Assembly (NCBI RefSeq): GCF_026712245.1
Contig: NZ_JAPPUY010000004.1
Span: 1-64,000, forward strand
Reading direction: 5' to 3'
DNA: 64,000 nt
From: Roseateles hydrophilus
Lineage (GTDB): Bacteria; Pseudomonadota; Gammaproteobacteria; Burkholderiales; Burkholderiaceae_C
Shown in pieces: positions 16,293-25,119 of this stretch; position 1 is the first letter of the stretch; each line of letters begins with the position of its first letter. The notes beneath the pieces were generated by a model that had not been told where the DNA came from, ran no database searches, and was given only the letters and a program-made list of their open reading frames with translations. The translations under genes and the position numbers were made by a program.

Positions 16293-17390
16293 ATGTTATT
16301 CGATTCATCCACGCGATCCGAGCTCGCCAAGAGCTTTGGCGTCACGCTGGTGGTCATCCTGACCATCATGTTGACGCAGACGCTGATCAAGACGCTGGGC
16401 CAGGCCGCCGGCGGCAACGTCGCGCCGCAGGACGTCGTGCTGCTGATGGGCTACGCGACCATCGCCCACCTGGCCACCATGCTGGTGCTGTCGCTGTTCC
16501 TGGCCGTCGTCATGACGCTCGGGCGGCTGTACCGCGAGTCGGAGATGACGATCTGGTTCGCCAGCGGCATCCCACTGTCGACCTTCATCCGGCCGGTGCT
16601 GCGCATGGCCTGGCCGGTGCTGCTGGCGGTGGTGGTGCTGGAGCTCATCGTCTGGCCCTGGGGCAACCAGAACAGCGCCGAGCTCAAGGAGCGTTATCAG
16701 AAGCGCAGCGACCTCTCCCGTGTGGCACCGGGCCAGTTCCAGAGTTCCAGCGACGGCAGTCGCGTGTTCTTCATCGAACGCGACGGCGACGACGCCGCCA
16801 CGGGCCGCAATGTGTTCATCCTGTCCAACGACAAGGATCGTGAATCCGTGACCACCGCCTCCCGTGGCCGACTGCAGATGGAAGGCGACGACCGCTACCT
16901 CGTGCTGGACCACGGCCAGCGCAACGAGACCCAGTTCAAGACCGGCGAGAAAAGCCTGGCCCGCTTCGAGCAGTACAAGGTCATGACCGACCCGCAGGTC
17001 ATGGCCAACGCCAACCAGTTGCCGCCCAAGGCCATGCCCACGCTGGATCTGCTCAGGGCCCCCACGCCCAAGCACCATGGCGAACTCGCCTGGCGGCTGG
17101 GCATGATCCTGGGCGCCTTCAACATGGCCTTGCTGGGCATCGGCCTCGCCGCCTCCAACCCGCGCCGGGCCAACAACTGGAACCTGCTGTTCGCACTGCT
17201 GGCCTTCGTCGTGTACTTCAACCTCATCAGCCTGTCCCAGTCCTGGGTCGGCAACGGCCGCATAACGCTGCCCAAGGCACTGCTGACCCTGCATGGCACG
17301 GCGCTGCTGCTGGCGCTGGCCGTCATCTGGCTGCGCGACAACGGCAACCGCTTCTGCCTGCGCCGCCGGGCCAAGGCGGTGCCGGCATGA
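16293..17390 (+). CDS. lptF: LPS export ABC transporter permease LptF
   Basis: 365 residues of the YjgP/YjgQ family. Membrane spans lie at both ends (VVILTIMLTQTLIKTLG, LATMLVLSLFLAVVMTLG, and three near the C terminus) with a periplasmic beta-jellyroll domain between. I chose ATG 16293 (MLFDSSTRSELAK), which matches the family and has AGAAG upstream; a GTG at 16284 is in frame. With LptG and the LptB ATPase (not here) it extracts LPS from the inner membrane. The stop overlaps the lptG start (ATGA). Confidence 0.95.
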   Translation: MLFDSSTRSELAKSFGVTLVVILTIMLTQTLIKTLGQAAGGNVAPQDVVLLMGYATIAHLATMLVLSLFLAVVMTLGRLYRESEMTIWFASGIPLSTFIRPVLRMAWPVLLAVVVLELIVWPWGNQNSAELKERYQKRSDLSRVAPGQFQSSSDGSRVFFIERDGDDAATGRNVFILSNDKDRESVTTASRGRLQMEGDDRYLVLDHGQRNETQFKTGEKSLARFEQYKVMTDPQVMANANQLPPKAMPTLDLLRAPTPKHHGELAWRLGMILGAFNMALLGIGLAASNPRRANNWNLLFALLAFVVYFNLISLSQSWVGNGRITLPKALLTLHGTALLLALAVIWLRDNGNRFCLRRRAKAVPA

Positions 17391-18511
17391 AGACCGTCCG
17401 CCGCCTGCTCTACAAGGACATCGCCGGCTCGGTGCTGCTGGTCACGTTGTCGCTGCTCTCGCTGTCCTTCTTCATCGACTTCGTCGAGGAGATCGAGCGC
17501 ATGGCCCGGGTCGGCGCTGGTGCCGGCAAGGCTGCGCTGCTGGCCGCGATGGAGATGCCCGGCAACTTCTACGAGATGTTCCCCATCGCCGTGCTGATCG
17601 GCGCCATCCTCGCGCTGGCGCGGCTGGCGCAGAGCAGCGAGTTCACCATCCTGCGCACGGGCGGCCTGGGCCCGGGCAGGGCGTTGGCACTGCTGGCTGG
17701 CCTGGCTGCGGCTTTCGCCGTATTGACCTTCGTGATGGGCGATTACGTGGCGCCTGCTTTCGAGCGCCAGGGCGACGAGATGCGCGCCCGACTGGGCCGC
17801 GACAGCGGCAACACCGGCCGCGGCGCCTGGCTGAAGGACCACCGGCAGGTCGATGGCCAGGAACGCAGCTACTCGGTCAAGGTGGGGCGCGTCGGCTCGG
17901 GCGGCGAACTGGCCGATGTGCGCATCTTCGAGTTCGATGGCCAGGGCCGGCTGATGTCGCGCACCGAGGCGGCGCGGGTCAGCGTGGACGCCCAGGGCCT
18001 GTGGCGCCTGCAGGACGTGGCCCGCACGAGCTGGCAACCGGGCGCCACCGGCAGCCGCAGCGTGGGCCAGGTGGTCGTCACCGAGCAGCGCGTGGCAGCG
18101 TTGGACTGGCAAAGCTCGCTGCATGCCGGCGTCATTGCCGCGGCCGTGCTGCCGGCGGTGTCCATGTCGACGGTCGAACTGTTCCGCTACACAGAGCACC
18201 TGTCGGCGCAGGAGCAATCCGCCCAGGCGCACAACATCCAGTTCTGGCGCAAAGCCTTCTACCCCTTCGCCTGTTTCGTCATGGTGGCGCTGGCCCTGCC
18301 CTTTGCCTACCTGCACGGCCGCTCCGGCGGCATCAGCATCAAGGTGTTCGGCGGCATCATGCTCGGCATCAGCTTCGTGCTGCTGAACAACGTGGCCGGC
18401 CATCTGGGCCTGCTGAAGAACTGGACGCCCTGGGCCGTGGCGGCAACGCCCAGCCTGCTCTACATGGCCATGTCCCTGGCCGCCTTCACCTGGCTGGTGC
18501 GCTACCGATGA
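17387..18511 (+). CDS. lptG: LPS export ABC transporter permease LptG
   Basis: 374 residues with the same architecture as LptF: N-terminal spans (SVLLVTLSLLSLSFFIDFVE, MFPIAVLIGAILALARLAQS), a periplasmic domain around residues 130-270, and three C-terminal spans (FYPFACFVMVALALPFAYL onward). Partner of LptF in the LptB2FG complex. Start and stop overlap the neighbours on both sides (ATGA with lptF; ATGATG with cbiX), indicating one translationally coupled transcript. Confidence 0.95.
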   Translation: MKTVRRLLYKDIAGSVLLVTLSLLSLSFFIDFVEEIERMARVGAGAGKAALLAAMEMPGNFYEMFPIAVLIGAILALARLAQSSEFTILRTGGLGPGRALALLAGLAAAFAVLTFVMGDYVAPAFERQGDEMRARLGRDSGNTGRGAWLKDHRQVDGQERSYSVKVGRVGSGGELADVRIFEFDGQGRLMSRTEAARVSVDAQGLWRLQDVARTSWQPGATGSRSVGQVVVTEQRVAALDWQSSLHAGVIAAAVLPAVSMSTVELFRYTEHLSAQEQSAQAHNIQFWRKAFYPFACFVMVALALPFAYLHGRSGGISIKVFGGIMLGISFVLLNNVAGHLGLLKNWTPWAVAATPSLLYMAMSLAAFTWLVRYR

Positions 18512-18879
18512 TGGATGGATTGCTGCTGTTCGCGCATGGCGCGCGTGACCCCGCCTGGGCACGGCCCTTCGAGATCGTGACTGAGCGGCTGCGCGCCGCC
18601 CGGCCCGACACGCCGCTGGCCATGGCCTACCTGGAACTGATGTCGCCCGACATGGAGCAGGCTGCCGCACAACTCGCGGCCGCCGGCTGCACGCGCGTGC
18701 ACGTGCTGCCGCTGTTCCTGGGCACCGGCGGCCATGTGCGGCGCGATGTGCCCGTGCTGCTGGCGCGCCTGCGCGAGCTGCATGGCGACGCCATCGAGTG
18801 GCTGCTGCACCCGCCGCTGGGCGACCAGGAAGCCATGCTGCAGGCCATCACCCAGACCTGCCTGGGCGTACTCGACTGA
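18508..18879 (+). CDS. cbiX: Sirohydrochlorin chelatase-like protein (CbiX family)
   Basis: 123 residues, the short single-domain CbiX form. The active-site His is in LLLFAHGARDPAW; FLGTGGHVRRDVPVLL carries the second conserved His. Family members insert Co or Fe into sirohydrochlorin for cobalamin or siroheme. The ATG overlaps the lptG stop. The next gene is a CysB-type regulator, so a siroheme role for sulfite and nitrite reductases is attractive but inferred. CbiX against SirB cannot be separated by sequence here. Confidence 0.9.
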   Translation: MMDGLLLFAHGARDPAWARPFEIVTERLRAARPDTPLAMAYLELMSPDMEQAAAQLAAAGCTRVHVLPLFLGTGGHVRRDVPVLLARLRELHGDAIEWLLHPPLGDQEAMLQAITQTCLGVLD

Positions 18880-18912
18880 CCGACGCCTTCTCGGCGACTC
18901 ACCGACCCCGCC

Positions 18913-19857
18913 ATGAATCTCCACCAGTTCCGCTTCGTCCAGGAAGCCGCCCGGCGCAACCTCAACCTGACAGAGACCGCCAAAGCGCTGTTCACCTCGC
19001 AACCCGGCGTGTCCAAGGCCATCCTGGAGCTGGAAGAGGAACTGGGCGTGGACATCTTCTCCCGCCATGGCAAGCGGCTGCGCCGCATCACCGAGCCCGG
19101 CGAGCAGGTGCTGGCCTGCATCGAGATCATCCTGCGCGAGGTAGCCAACCTGAAGCGCATCGGCGAGGAGTACTCGCGCCAGGACAGCGGCACCTTCTCC
19201 ATCGCCACCACCCACACGCAGGCCCGCTACGTGCTGCCCGCGCCGGTGGCCCAACTGCGCAAGAACCTGCCGCAGCTGCGCGTCAGCCTGCACCAGGGCA
19301 GCCCCGACCAGGTCGCCCGCATGCTCATCGACGAAACCGCCGACCTGGGCCTGGCCACCGAATCGCTGGCGCAGTACCCGGAGCTGGTCACCCTGCCCTG
19401 CTACGAATGGCAGCACGTGATGGTGGTGCCGCGCGACCACCCGCTGGCCACGGCCGAGCGCATCAGCCTGGAGCAGATCGCCTCGGAGCCGCTGGTGTCC
19501 TACCACCCCAGCTTCACCGGCCGCACGCGCATCGACAAGGCCTTCGCGGCCCGCCACCTGACGCCCAACATCGTGCTGGAGGCCATCGACTCGGACGTCA
19601 TCAAGACCTATGTGCGCCTGGGCATGGGCGTGGGCATCGTGGCCGAGATGGCCATGCGCGAAGAGCCGCCGGGCAGCGACCTCGTCGCCCGCCCGCTGGG
19701 CGCACTGCTGGGCAGCAACGTCACGCGCATCGCCTTCAAGCGCGGCGCCTATCTGCGCAACTACGTGTACACCTTTGCCGAGCTGCTCTCCGAGCGCTTG
19801 TCGCGCCGGCTCATCGAGAAAGCCATGAACGGCGAGGCCGACGACTTCGGCATCTGA
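18913..19857 (+). CDS. cysB: CysB-type LysR regulator
   Basis: 314 residues. N-terminal winged helix-turn-helix with NLTETAKALFTSQPGVSKAI and LGVDIFSRHGKRL, followed by a LysR substrate-binding domain with the CysB-like TTHTQARYVLP and GSPDQVARMLIDETADLG. CysB activates sulfate assimilation genes in response to N-acetylserine; the TTHTQARY segment contributes to the ligand pocket in the family. It lies 33 bp after cbiX in the same direction. Cbl-like paralogues are possible, but the length and motifs fit CysB. Confidence 0.9.
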   Translation: MNLHQFRFVQEAARRNLNLTETAKALFTSQPGVSKAILELEEELGVDIFSRHGKRLRRITEPGEQVLACIEIILREVANLKRIGEEYSRQDSGTFSIATTHTQARYVLPAPVAQLRKNLPQLRVSLHQGSPDQVARMLIDETADLGLATESLAQYPELVTLPCYEWQHVMVVPRDHPLATAERISLEQIASEPLVSYHPSFTGRTRIDKAFAARHLTPNIVLEAIDSDVIKTYVRLGMGVGIVAEMAMREEPPGSDLVARPLGALLGSNVTRIAFKRGAYLRNYVYTFAELLSERLSRRLIEKAMNGEADDFGI

Positions 19858-19873
19858 GCGCCGCCGCTCGCGC

Positions 19874-21679
19874 TCACTGCTCGCCGAAGCGGGAATCCAG
19901 CGGCAGCATGAAGTCCACGCCCTCGCCACGCAGCCCGGCCTCGAACAGGTCACGGGCGACGCTGTAGAGCGTCAGCAGGTCGCGGTAGGCCGGCAGGTCG
20001 AAATGCGTCGCCCCGGGGCCGGCCCCGCGGGCCAGCAGGTCGCGCAGCATCTGCATCGCCGCCGACGGGTCCGCCCACACGACCTGCAGATGTGCGATCA
20101 CGCTGGGGCTCGCATCCAGGCTGCGCCCCCGCGACAGGCTCTGCGCCCAGGCCGGCGCCATCGTGCGGAAGCGCTGCTCAAACTGCCGCGCCAGCTCGGC
20201 AAACACCTCGGGCTCGCCGCGCTGCTGGCACAGCTCCATCAGCATCAGGTAGGGCATGGCCCCGGCGTTGCCACGGGCCAGGCGGCCGGCGAGCAGGTCG
20301 GCCGCGGCATCGTGCTGGCCGAGCAGTTGCAGGAACTCGGCCTGCTGCTGCAAATCCAGCAACTCATCGGCCACGCTCAGCTCCTGCGACAGCACGGGCA
20401 CCGTCGCCACCGACGCGGGCACGGCATCCGCCTGCACCGGCAGCGGCTGCGTGGCTTGAAGGCCTGTCGGCGATTGCGCGGGCGCTTCGGGGAGCACCGG
20501 CGCAGCAAGAGGCGCGGGCGGCCAGGCCATCGGGCGGGGTTGCGGGCGCGTGGCCTGGTGCTGCCCCTCGTCCGGCAGCGCCACGGCCGACGAAGCCACC
20601 GGCGGCGCCATCCCTGGCGAAGCGGCTGCAGGCGCCTGCGGCAGCACTGGCGCCGCATCGGCAGCGCCCTCGACGGCATGCATGGCGCGCCAGTAGGCCC
20701 GCTCCCGGCGAGCGCGCTCATCGCGCCAGCGGCTGCCATAGAACGCCGCAGCGCCAGCCACCAGGCTGAGGCCCAGCGTCAGCAGCCAGGTCATGGGATC
20801 TCGGTACGCCGACGCGCGTGGCTCGCGCGGCGGCGGCGTGGGGGCCGACGCAAACGGCTCCGGCGTCGGCACTGACGCCGCTTGTGCTGCCTGTGCCGCC
20901 ACGGCCGATGCGGCAACGAACGCCGCCGGCCCGGCCGCCTGCGCCTGCAACCGCGCCTCCAACTCGGCGCGCAGTTGGGCCACCGTCTGCTCGAGCTGAG
21001 CGATCTGCGCCTCCAGCTCTGGCGTCATGTCCGTCTCCGGCACGCCCGGGCGCTGCGGCGCCTGACTGACCAGCACCTCAGGCCGCTCCAGCACCAGGCG
21101 GGGTGCCGTCGATTTGGGCCGGGGCTTCGCGCGCGGCCGCGCAGCCGGCGCGCGCGGCGCGGCCGCTGCCGGCTCAAGCACCGCGCGTGAGGCGGCTTCG
21201 CCAACGGGCGACAGCACCGCGGCCGGCGCGGCTGGCAATGACGGCGCCGGCGCTGCCGCCGGCAGGCTTGCCGCGGCAGCCTGCGCCGGCGGGTCGATGA
21301 AGGCGTTGAATTCGCGCGTCAGGCGCAGCGGGCAACCGAGTGCGAGCGTGATGCGCAGCGCCGGCTCGTCCACGCGCACCAGGCTTTGCAGCCGGATGCG
21401 GCGCTCGCCCGCCTCGCCCTCGATGCGCATCTGCAACAAACCGGCCGGCACACGCGCCTCACCGGCCGACACCTCGCCGCGCACACAGGCATCTGTCAGC
21501 TGCTCGCCCTCAGCCAGCGTCAGCGGCACGGTCACATCCAGTGGCTTGCCCAACGCGGAGTGCACCTGCGGGCGCCCCATGCCGAGCGCGTCGGCCCCTG
21601 GCGGGACGAGGCCGAGCAGCAGTGCCAAGGCGGGTGTGAGAGCACCCAGCAAGGTCGGGCGCGGGGCCGTGATGGGCAT
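19874..21679 (-). CDS. FimV-like protein
   Basis: 601 residues from ATG 21679. A signal peptide (LLGALTPALALLLGLVPPGADA) leads into a FimV N-terminal domain (ALGMGRPQVHSALGKPLDVT, then LACQLRL-type strand LALGCPLRLTREFNAFID). A long Ala/Pro-rich linker with a short coiled coil (LEAQIAQLEQTVAQLRAELE) leads to a transmembrane segment (MTWLLTLGLSLVAGAAAFYG). The cytoplasmic tail is helical and TPR-like near the end (EFLQLLGQHDAAADLLAGRL). I see no LysM motif, which many FimV proteins have. FimV supports type IV pilus assembly and polar localisation; the role here is inferred. It converges with cysB with a 16-bp gap. Confidence 0.75.
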   Translation of the reverse strand: MPITAPRPTLLGALTPALALLLGLVPPGADALGMGRPQVHSALGKPLDVTVPLTLAEGEQLTDACVRGEVSAGEARVPAGLLQMRIEGEAGERRIRLQSLVRVDEPALRITLALGCPLRLTREFNAFIDPPAQAAAASLPAAAPAPSLPAAPAAVLSPVGEAASRAVLEPAAAAPRAPAARPRAKPRPKSTAPRLVLERPEVLVSQAPQRPGVPETDMTPELEAQIAQLEQTVAQLRAELEARLQAQAAGPAAFVAASAVAAQAAQAASVPTPEPFASAPTPPPREPRASAYRDPMTWLLTLGLSLVAGAAAFYGSRWRDERARRERAYWRAMHAVEGAADAAPVLPQAPAAASPGMAPPVASSAVALPDEGQHQATRPQPRPMAWPPAPLAAPVLPEAPAQSPTGLQATQPLPVQADAVPASVATVPVLSQELSVADELLDLQQQAEFLQLLGQHDAAADLLAGRLARGNAGAMPYLMLMELCQQRGEPEVFAELARQFEQRFRTMAPAWAQSLSRGRSLDASPSVIAHLQVVWADPSAAMQMLRDLLARGAGPGATHFDLPAYRDLLTLYSVARDLFEAGLRGEGVDFMLPLDSRFGEQ

Positions 21680-21770
21680 TGACTGCGAGCGGCTGACGGT
21701 GAGTTGGAGGGGAGGCAGAACGGCGCGGGCGACTCTAGCATGGGGCCACCCGGGCACAATGCCGCCCGCC

Positions 21771-22475
21771 ATGAACGCACTCACCCTCACCCCCGCCGAA
21801 CGCCAGCAGATCGACCAGGGCGTGTGGTTCTCACGCCTGTCGGAGAGCCTGCGCAACGACATCCTGCAGCGCGCCTACGTGCGCCGGCTGCCCGACGAGA
21901 CCATGCTGTCCCACCGCGGCGAGCCGGCCGAGGAGTGGTCGGCCGTCGCCAAGGGCGCCGTGCGCGTCAGCTCGGTGTCGTTGGCCGGCAAGCAGATTTC
22001 GTTGACCTATGTGGAGCCCGGCACCTGGTTCGGCGACATCGCGCTGTTCGACGGCCTGCCCCGCACGCATGACGCCTATGCCCATGGCGACACCACGCTG
22101 CTGTGCGTGCGCAAGGCCGATTTCCACGCGCTGCTGAAGGCCCATTCCGAGCTGTACGACGCGCTGCTGCGGCTGAACTGCCGGCGCCTGCGGCTGATGT
22201 TCGACATGATCGAGGACCTCAACACCCGCCCGCTCGCCGCGCGGCTGGCCAAGCAGGTGCTGCTGCTGGCGCGCTCCTACGGCGTGCACGAGGGCGACGA
22301 GATCCGCATCGGCCTGCAGCTCGCGCAGGAAGACCTGGCCCAGCTGCTGGGCGCCTCGCGCCAGCGCGTCAACCAGGAACTCAAGGCCTTCGAGCGCGAA
22401 GGCGCCGTGCGCGTGGAGCCCACGCGGCTGGTGGTGCTGAGCCGCGACAAGCTGCTTGCCGCAGCGTCGCGCTGA
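21771..22475 (+). CDS. Crp/Fnr-family transcription regulator
   Basis: 234 residues. An N-terminal cyclic-nucleotide-binding fold (ETMLSHRGEPAEEWSAVAKG, EPGTWFGDIALFDGLPRTHD) is followed by the long dimerisation helix and a C-terminal winged helix-turn-helix (LAQEDLAQLLGASRQRVNQE). No N-terminal Cys cluster is present, so it is not an oxygen-sensing Fnr. The cAMP-contacting Arg/Ser pair is not clearly conserved, leaving the effector open. It lies 62 bp upstream of the phosphotransferase gene and may share a transcript. Confidence 0.9.
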   Translation: MNALTLTPAERQQIDQGVWFSRLSESLRNDILQRAYVRRLPDETMLSHRGEPAEEWSAVAKGAVRVSSVSLAGKQISLTYVEPGTWFGDIALFDGLPRTHDAYAHGDTTLLCVRKADFHALLKAHSELYDALLRLNCRRLRLMFDMIEDLNTRPLAARLAKQVLLLARSYGVHEGDEIRIGLQLAQEDLAQLLGASRQRVNQELKAFEREGAVRVEPTRLVVLSRDKLLAAASR

Positions 22476-22537
22476 AGACACGCGGGCCGGTGCCCTGCTC
22501 GCAGAATGGAAAGTTCACGTCTCGACGAACGATCCCC

Positions 22538-23611
22538 ATGGAAGCATTCACCGGCACCCGTCCCCTTGCCCAGCCGCTGGACACGGCAGCGCTCGAAGCC
22601 TGGCTGGCGGCCCGTGTCGACGGGTTCCAGGGGCCGCTGTCCATCGAGCAGTTCAAGGGCGGCCAATCCAACCCCACCTACCTGCTGACGACGCCCGGCG
22701 CCCGGTACGTGATGCGCAGCAAGCCCGCGCCGGTGGCCAAGCTGCTGCCCTCGGCGCACGCCATCGAGCGCGAGTTCCAAGTGATGGGCGCGCTGGCCGG
22801 CACCGACGTGCCCGTGCCGGCGATGCGCGCGCTGTGCGAGGACGAATCGGTCATCGGCCGCGCGTTCTACGTCATGGAGTTCATGCCCGGCCGCGTGCTC
22901 TGGGACCAGAGCCTGCCCGGCATGGGCAACGCCGACCGCGCGGCGCACTACGACGAGCTGAACCGCGTCATCGCAGCACTGCACCAGGTCGATTTCCAGG
23001 CCCGCGGGCTGCAGGCCTACGGCAAGCCAGGCAACTACTTCGAGCGCCAGATCGGCCGCTGGAGCAAGCAATACCTGGCCTCGGTCACCGAGCCCAACCC
23101 GGCGATGGACGCGCTGCTGGCCTGGCTGCCGGCGCACATACCGGCATCAGCGCGCGATGAAGGCGAGGTCAGCATCGTCCACGGCGACTACCGCATGGAC
23201 AACGTCGTCTTCCACCCCACCGAGCCGCGCATCATCGCGGTGCTGGACTGGGAGTTGTCCACGCTGGGCCACCCGCTGGCCGACTTCAGCTACCACTGCA
23301 TGAGCTGGCACATCCAGACCTCCGGCGCCGCGCGCGGCCTGGGCGGCGTGGACCTGGCCGCGTTGGGCATTCCGAGCGAGCGCGACTACGTGCAGCGCTA
23401 CTGCGAGCGCACCGGCCGCGCCGATGCTGGCGCCGTCATGGCCGACTGGAACTTCTACCTGGCCTACAACCTGTTCCGCATCGCCGCCATCGTGCAAGGC
23501 ATTGCCAAGCGCGTCGTGGACGGCACGGCCTCCAGCGCGCAGGCGCGCGAAACGGCCAAGAGCGCCCGGCCGCTGTCGGAGCTGGCCTGGCAGTTTGCAC
23601 AGAAGGCCTGA
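22538..23611 (+). CDS. Aminoglycoside-phosphotransferase-fold (APH) family protein
   Basis: 357 residues of the APH/choline kinase fold. A Gly-rich stretch with QFKGGQSNPTYLL sits at the N lobe, the catalytic loop is VHGDYRMDNVVF (His-Gly-Asp...Asn) and the metal-binding Asp is in AVLDWELSTLGHPLADF. This subgroup resembles ACAD10/11 N-terminal domains, often next to acyl-CoA dehydrogenase genes and implicated in 4-hydroxy acid catabolism. No acyl-CoA dehydrogenase is adjacent here. It is not expected to give antibiotic resistance. Substrate unknown. Confidence 0.85.
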   Translation: MEAFTGTRPLAQPLDTAALEAWLAARVDGFQGPLSIEQFKGGQSNPTYLLTTPGARYVMRSKPAPVAKLLPSAHAIEREFQVMGALAGTDVPVPAMRALCEDESVIGRAFYVMEFMPGRVLWDQSLPGMGNADRAAHYDELNRVIAALHQVDFQARGLQAYGKPGNYFERQIGRWSKQYLASVTEPNPAMDALLAWLPAHIPASARDEGEVSIVHGDYRMDNVVFHPTEPRIIAVLDWELSTLGHPLADFSYHCMSWHIQTSGAARGLGGVDLAALGIPSERDYVQRYCERTGRADAGAVMADWNFYLAYNLFRIAAIVQGIAKRVVDGTASSAQARETAKSARPLSELAWQFAQKA

Positions 23612-23625
23612 TCGGCCCGGCCGCC

Positions 23626-24363
23626 TCAGTGATCGTCTGACAACCGCGATGACGGCGACCACGCGATGGACGCCGTCGTCGGCCAGGCCCCGCCGTCGCC
23701 CAGCCGCCCACTGACACGTCGCGCCTCGCGCGCAGCCGTCTCCAGCAGGCGCACCAGCGCCTGCACGCGCGAAAGCTCGGCCTCGGCCATCTCGGTGCGC
23801 AGGTAGAGGTTGCCGCGCATGCACATCAGCACGAAGGGATGGCCCTCGGGCAGCAAGTCCTGGCTGGCCTGGGCCAGCGCCTCGCTGAGCGAGCCCTCGA
23901 TCCAGCTGTTGCTCAGGTCCTTGGTGACGCCCACCACGCCGAAGCGCTGGCGCACGATCTGCGACGACGCATTGCCCAGCTTGGGGAACATCACCAGCCA
24001 GCGCATCTCCTCCGGCGTGTCGGTGTCCACGCGGGTCTTGAGCGTGTCGGTGTAGGCCTCGAAGACGGCGCCCTCCAGCGTCTCCATCAGCGCGCGGTCC
24101 AGCACCATCAGCTGCACGTCGGGGTGCAGCCCCACCTCGCAGCGCATGCGCAACTCGTTGCCCTGCAGATAGCTGCGCTGCGTCGGCCCCCACTCCACGC
24201 GCAGCGCGCCGGGCTGCGCATTGGCCTGCTCGATGAGAAAGCCCTGGCCATCACGGCTTTGGGTGAACTCGGCCCCCCGCGCCTCAGCCCAATCGAGGAT
24301 TGGGCGCCAGCGTGCGGCGTTGGCACGGGTCACGAGCCAGTGCTTGACTTGCTTTACCACCAT
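23626..24363 (-). CDS. Conserved hypothetical protein
   Basis: 245 residues. No family is recognised. It is soluble, without a signal peptide or membrane span. The N-terminal half is strand-rich with charged turns (VKHWLVTRANAARWRPILDW, GQGFLIEQANAQPGALRVEW), and the middle has a Trp and acidic-rich helix (DTDTPEEMRWLVMFPKLGNA). It is flanked by convergent (22538) and divergent (24422) genes and stands alone. Codon usage is like that of its neighbours, so it is a genuine gene. No function can be proposed. Confidence 0.7.
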   Translation of the reverse strand: MVVKQVKHWLVTRANAARWRPILDWAEARGAEFTQSRDGQGFLIEQANAQPGALRVEWGPTQRSYLQGNELRMRCEVGLHPDVQLMVLDRALMETLEGAVFEAYTDTLKTRVDTDTPEEMRWLVMFPKLGNASSQIVRQRFGVVGVTKDLSNSWIEGSLSEALAQASQDLLPEGHPFVLMCMRGNLYLRTEMAEAELSRVQALVRLLETAAREARRVSGRLGDGGAWPTTASIAWSPSSRLSDDH

Positions 24364-24421
24364 GAGTCGACAGAATCGGGCTGGATGCCAGGCAGGCCTG
24401 GGTCAGGAACGGAGGGGATGA

Positions 24422-25114
24422 ATGCTTGAAGTCTACTCATGGCCCACACCCAACGGGCACAAGGTCCACATCATGCTGGAAGAGTGTGGCCTCGCGTACC
24501 GGGTGCATCCCGTGGACATCGGCGCTGGCGAGCAGTTCGCACCGGACTTCCTGGCCCTCAGCCCCAACAACAAGATCCCTGCCCTCACCGACCCCGACGG
24601 CCCCGACGGCCGGCCGATCTCGCTGTTCGAGAGCGGCGCCATCCTGCTCTACCTCGCCGGCAAGACCGGCCGCCTGCTGCCGGCCGATGTGGCGGGCAAG
24701 TACGAGGTGCTGCAGTGGCTGATGTTCCAGATGGGCAGTGTCGGCCCCATGCTCGGCCAGGCCCACCACTTCCGGCTCTACGCGCCGCAGCAGCTGCCCT
24801 ACGCCATCGAGCGCTACACGCATGAGGCGCAGCGACTGTACGGCGTGCTCAACAAGCGGCTGGCGCACACCACCTACGTCGGCGGGCGCGACTACAGCAT
24901 CGCCGACATCGCCGTGTTCCCGTGGCTGCGTTCATGGAAGAACCAGGGCGTGGAGATGGCCGACTACCCGCACCTGAAGGGCTGGTTCGACGAGATCGCC
25001 AAACGCCCGGCCGTGCAGCGCGGCGTGGCGGTGCTGGCCGACGCGCGCCGGCCGCTGACCGACGAACGCGCCCGCGAGGCCTTGTTCGGCGAGCGCCAGC
25101 AACGCCAGCGCTGA
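24422..25114 (+). CDS. Glutathione S-transferase, YfcG/Nu-class-like
   Basis: 230 residues. The thioredoxin-fold N-terminal domain has WPTPNGHKVHIMLEECGLAY and the glutathione-contacting LSPNNKIPALTDPDG and LFESGAILLYLA; the all-helical C-terminal domain includes DYSIADIAVFPWLRSW. The TxNGxK start with an Asn at the active-site region is characteristic of the YfcG/YghU (Nu) class, which has disulfide-bond reductase activity with glutathione. A strong ribosome site (GGAGGGG) precedes the ATG. Divergent from 23626-24363; 5 bp separate it from the convergent sheath gene. Confidence 0.9.
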   Translation: MLEVYSWPTPNGHKVHIMLEECGLAYRVHPVDIGAGEQFAPDFLALSPNNKIPALTDPDGPDGRPISLFESGAILLYLAGKTGRLLPADVAGKYEVLQWLMFQMGSVGPMLGQAHHFRLYAPQQLPYAIERYTHEAQRLYGVLNKRLAHTTYVGGRDYSIADIAVFPWLRSWKNQGVEMADYPHLKGWFDEIAKRPAVQRGVAVLADARRPLTDERAREALFGERQQRQR

Positions 25115-25119
25115 CGCGC

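Noticed and set aside
16895-18670. A 591-codon open frame on the minus strand opposite lptF and lptG
   Set aside because: It is rich in Arg, Gln and His, overlaps two well-supported genes completely and has no family features. It is a product of high GC content.
22538-23611. Antibiotic resistance by aminoglycoside phosphotransferase
   Set aside because: The APH fold is shared by many metabolic kinases; this subgroup resembles the acyl-CoA dehydrogenase-associated type and nothing in the context suggests resistance.
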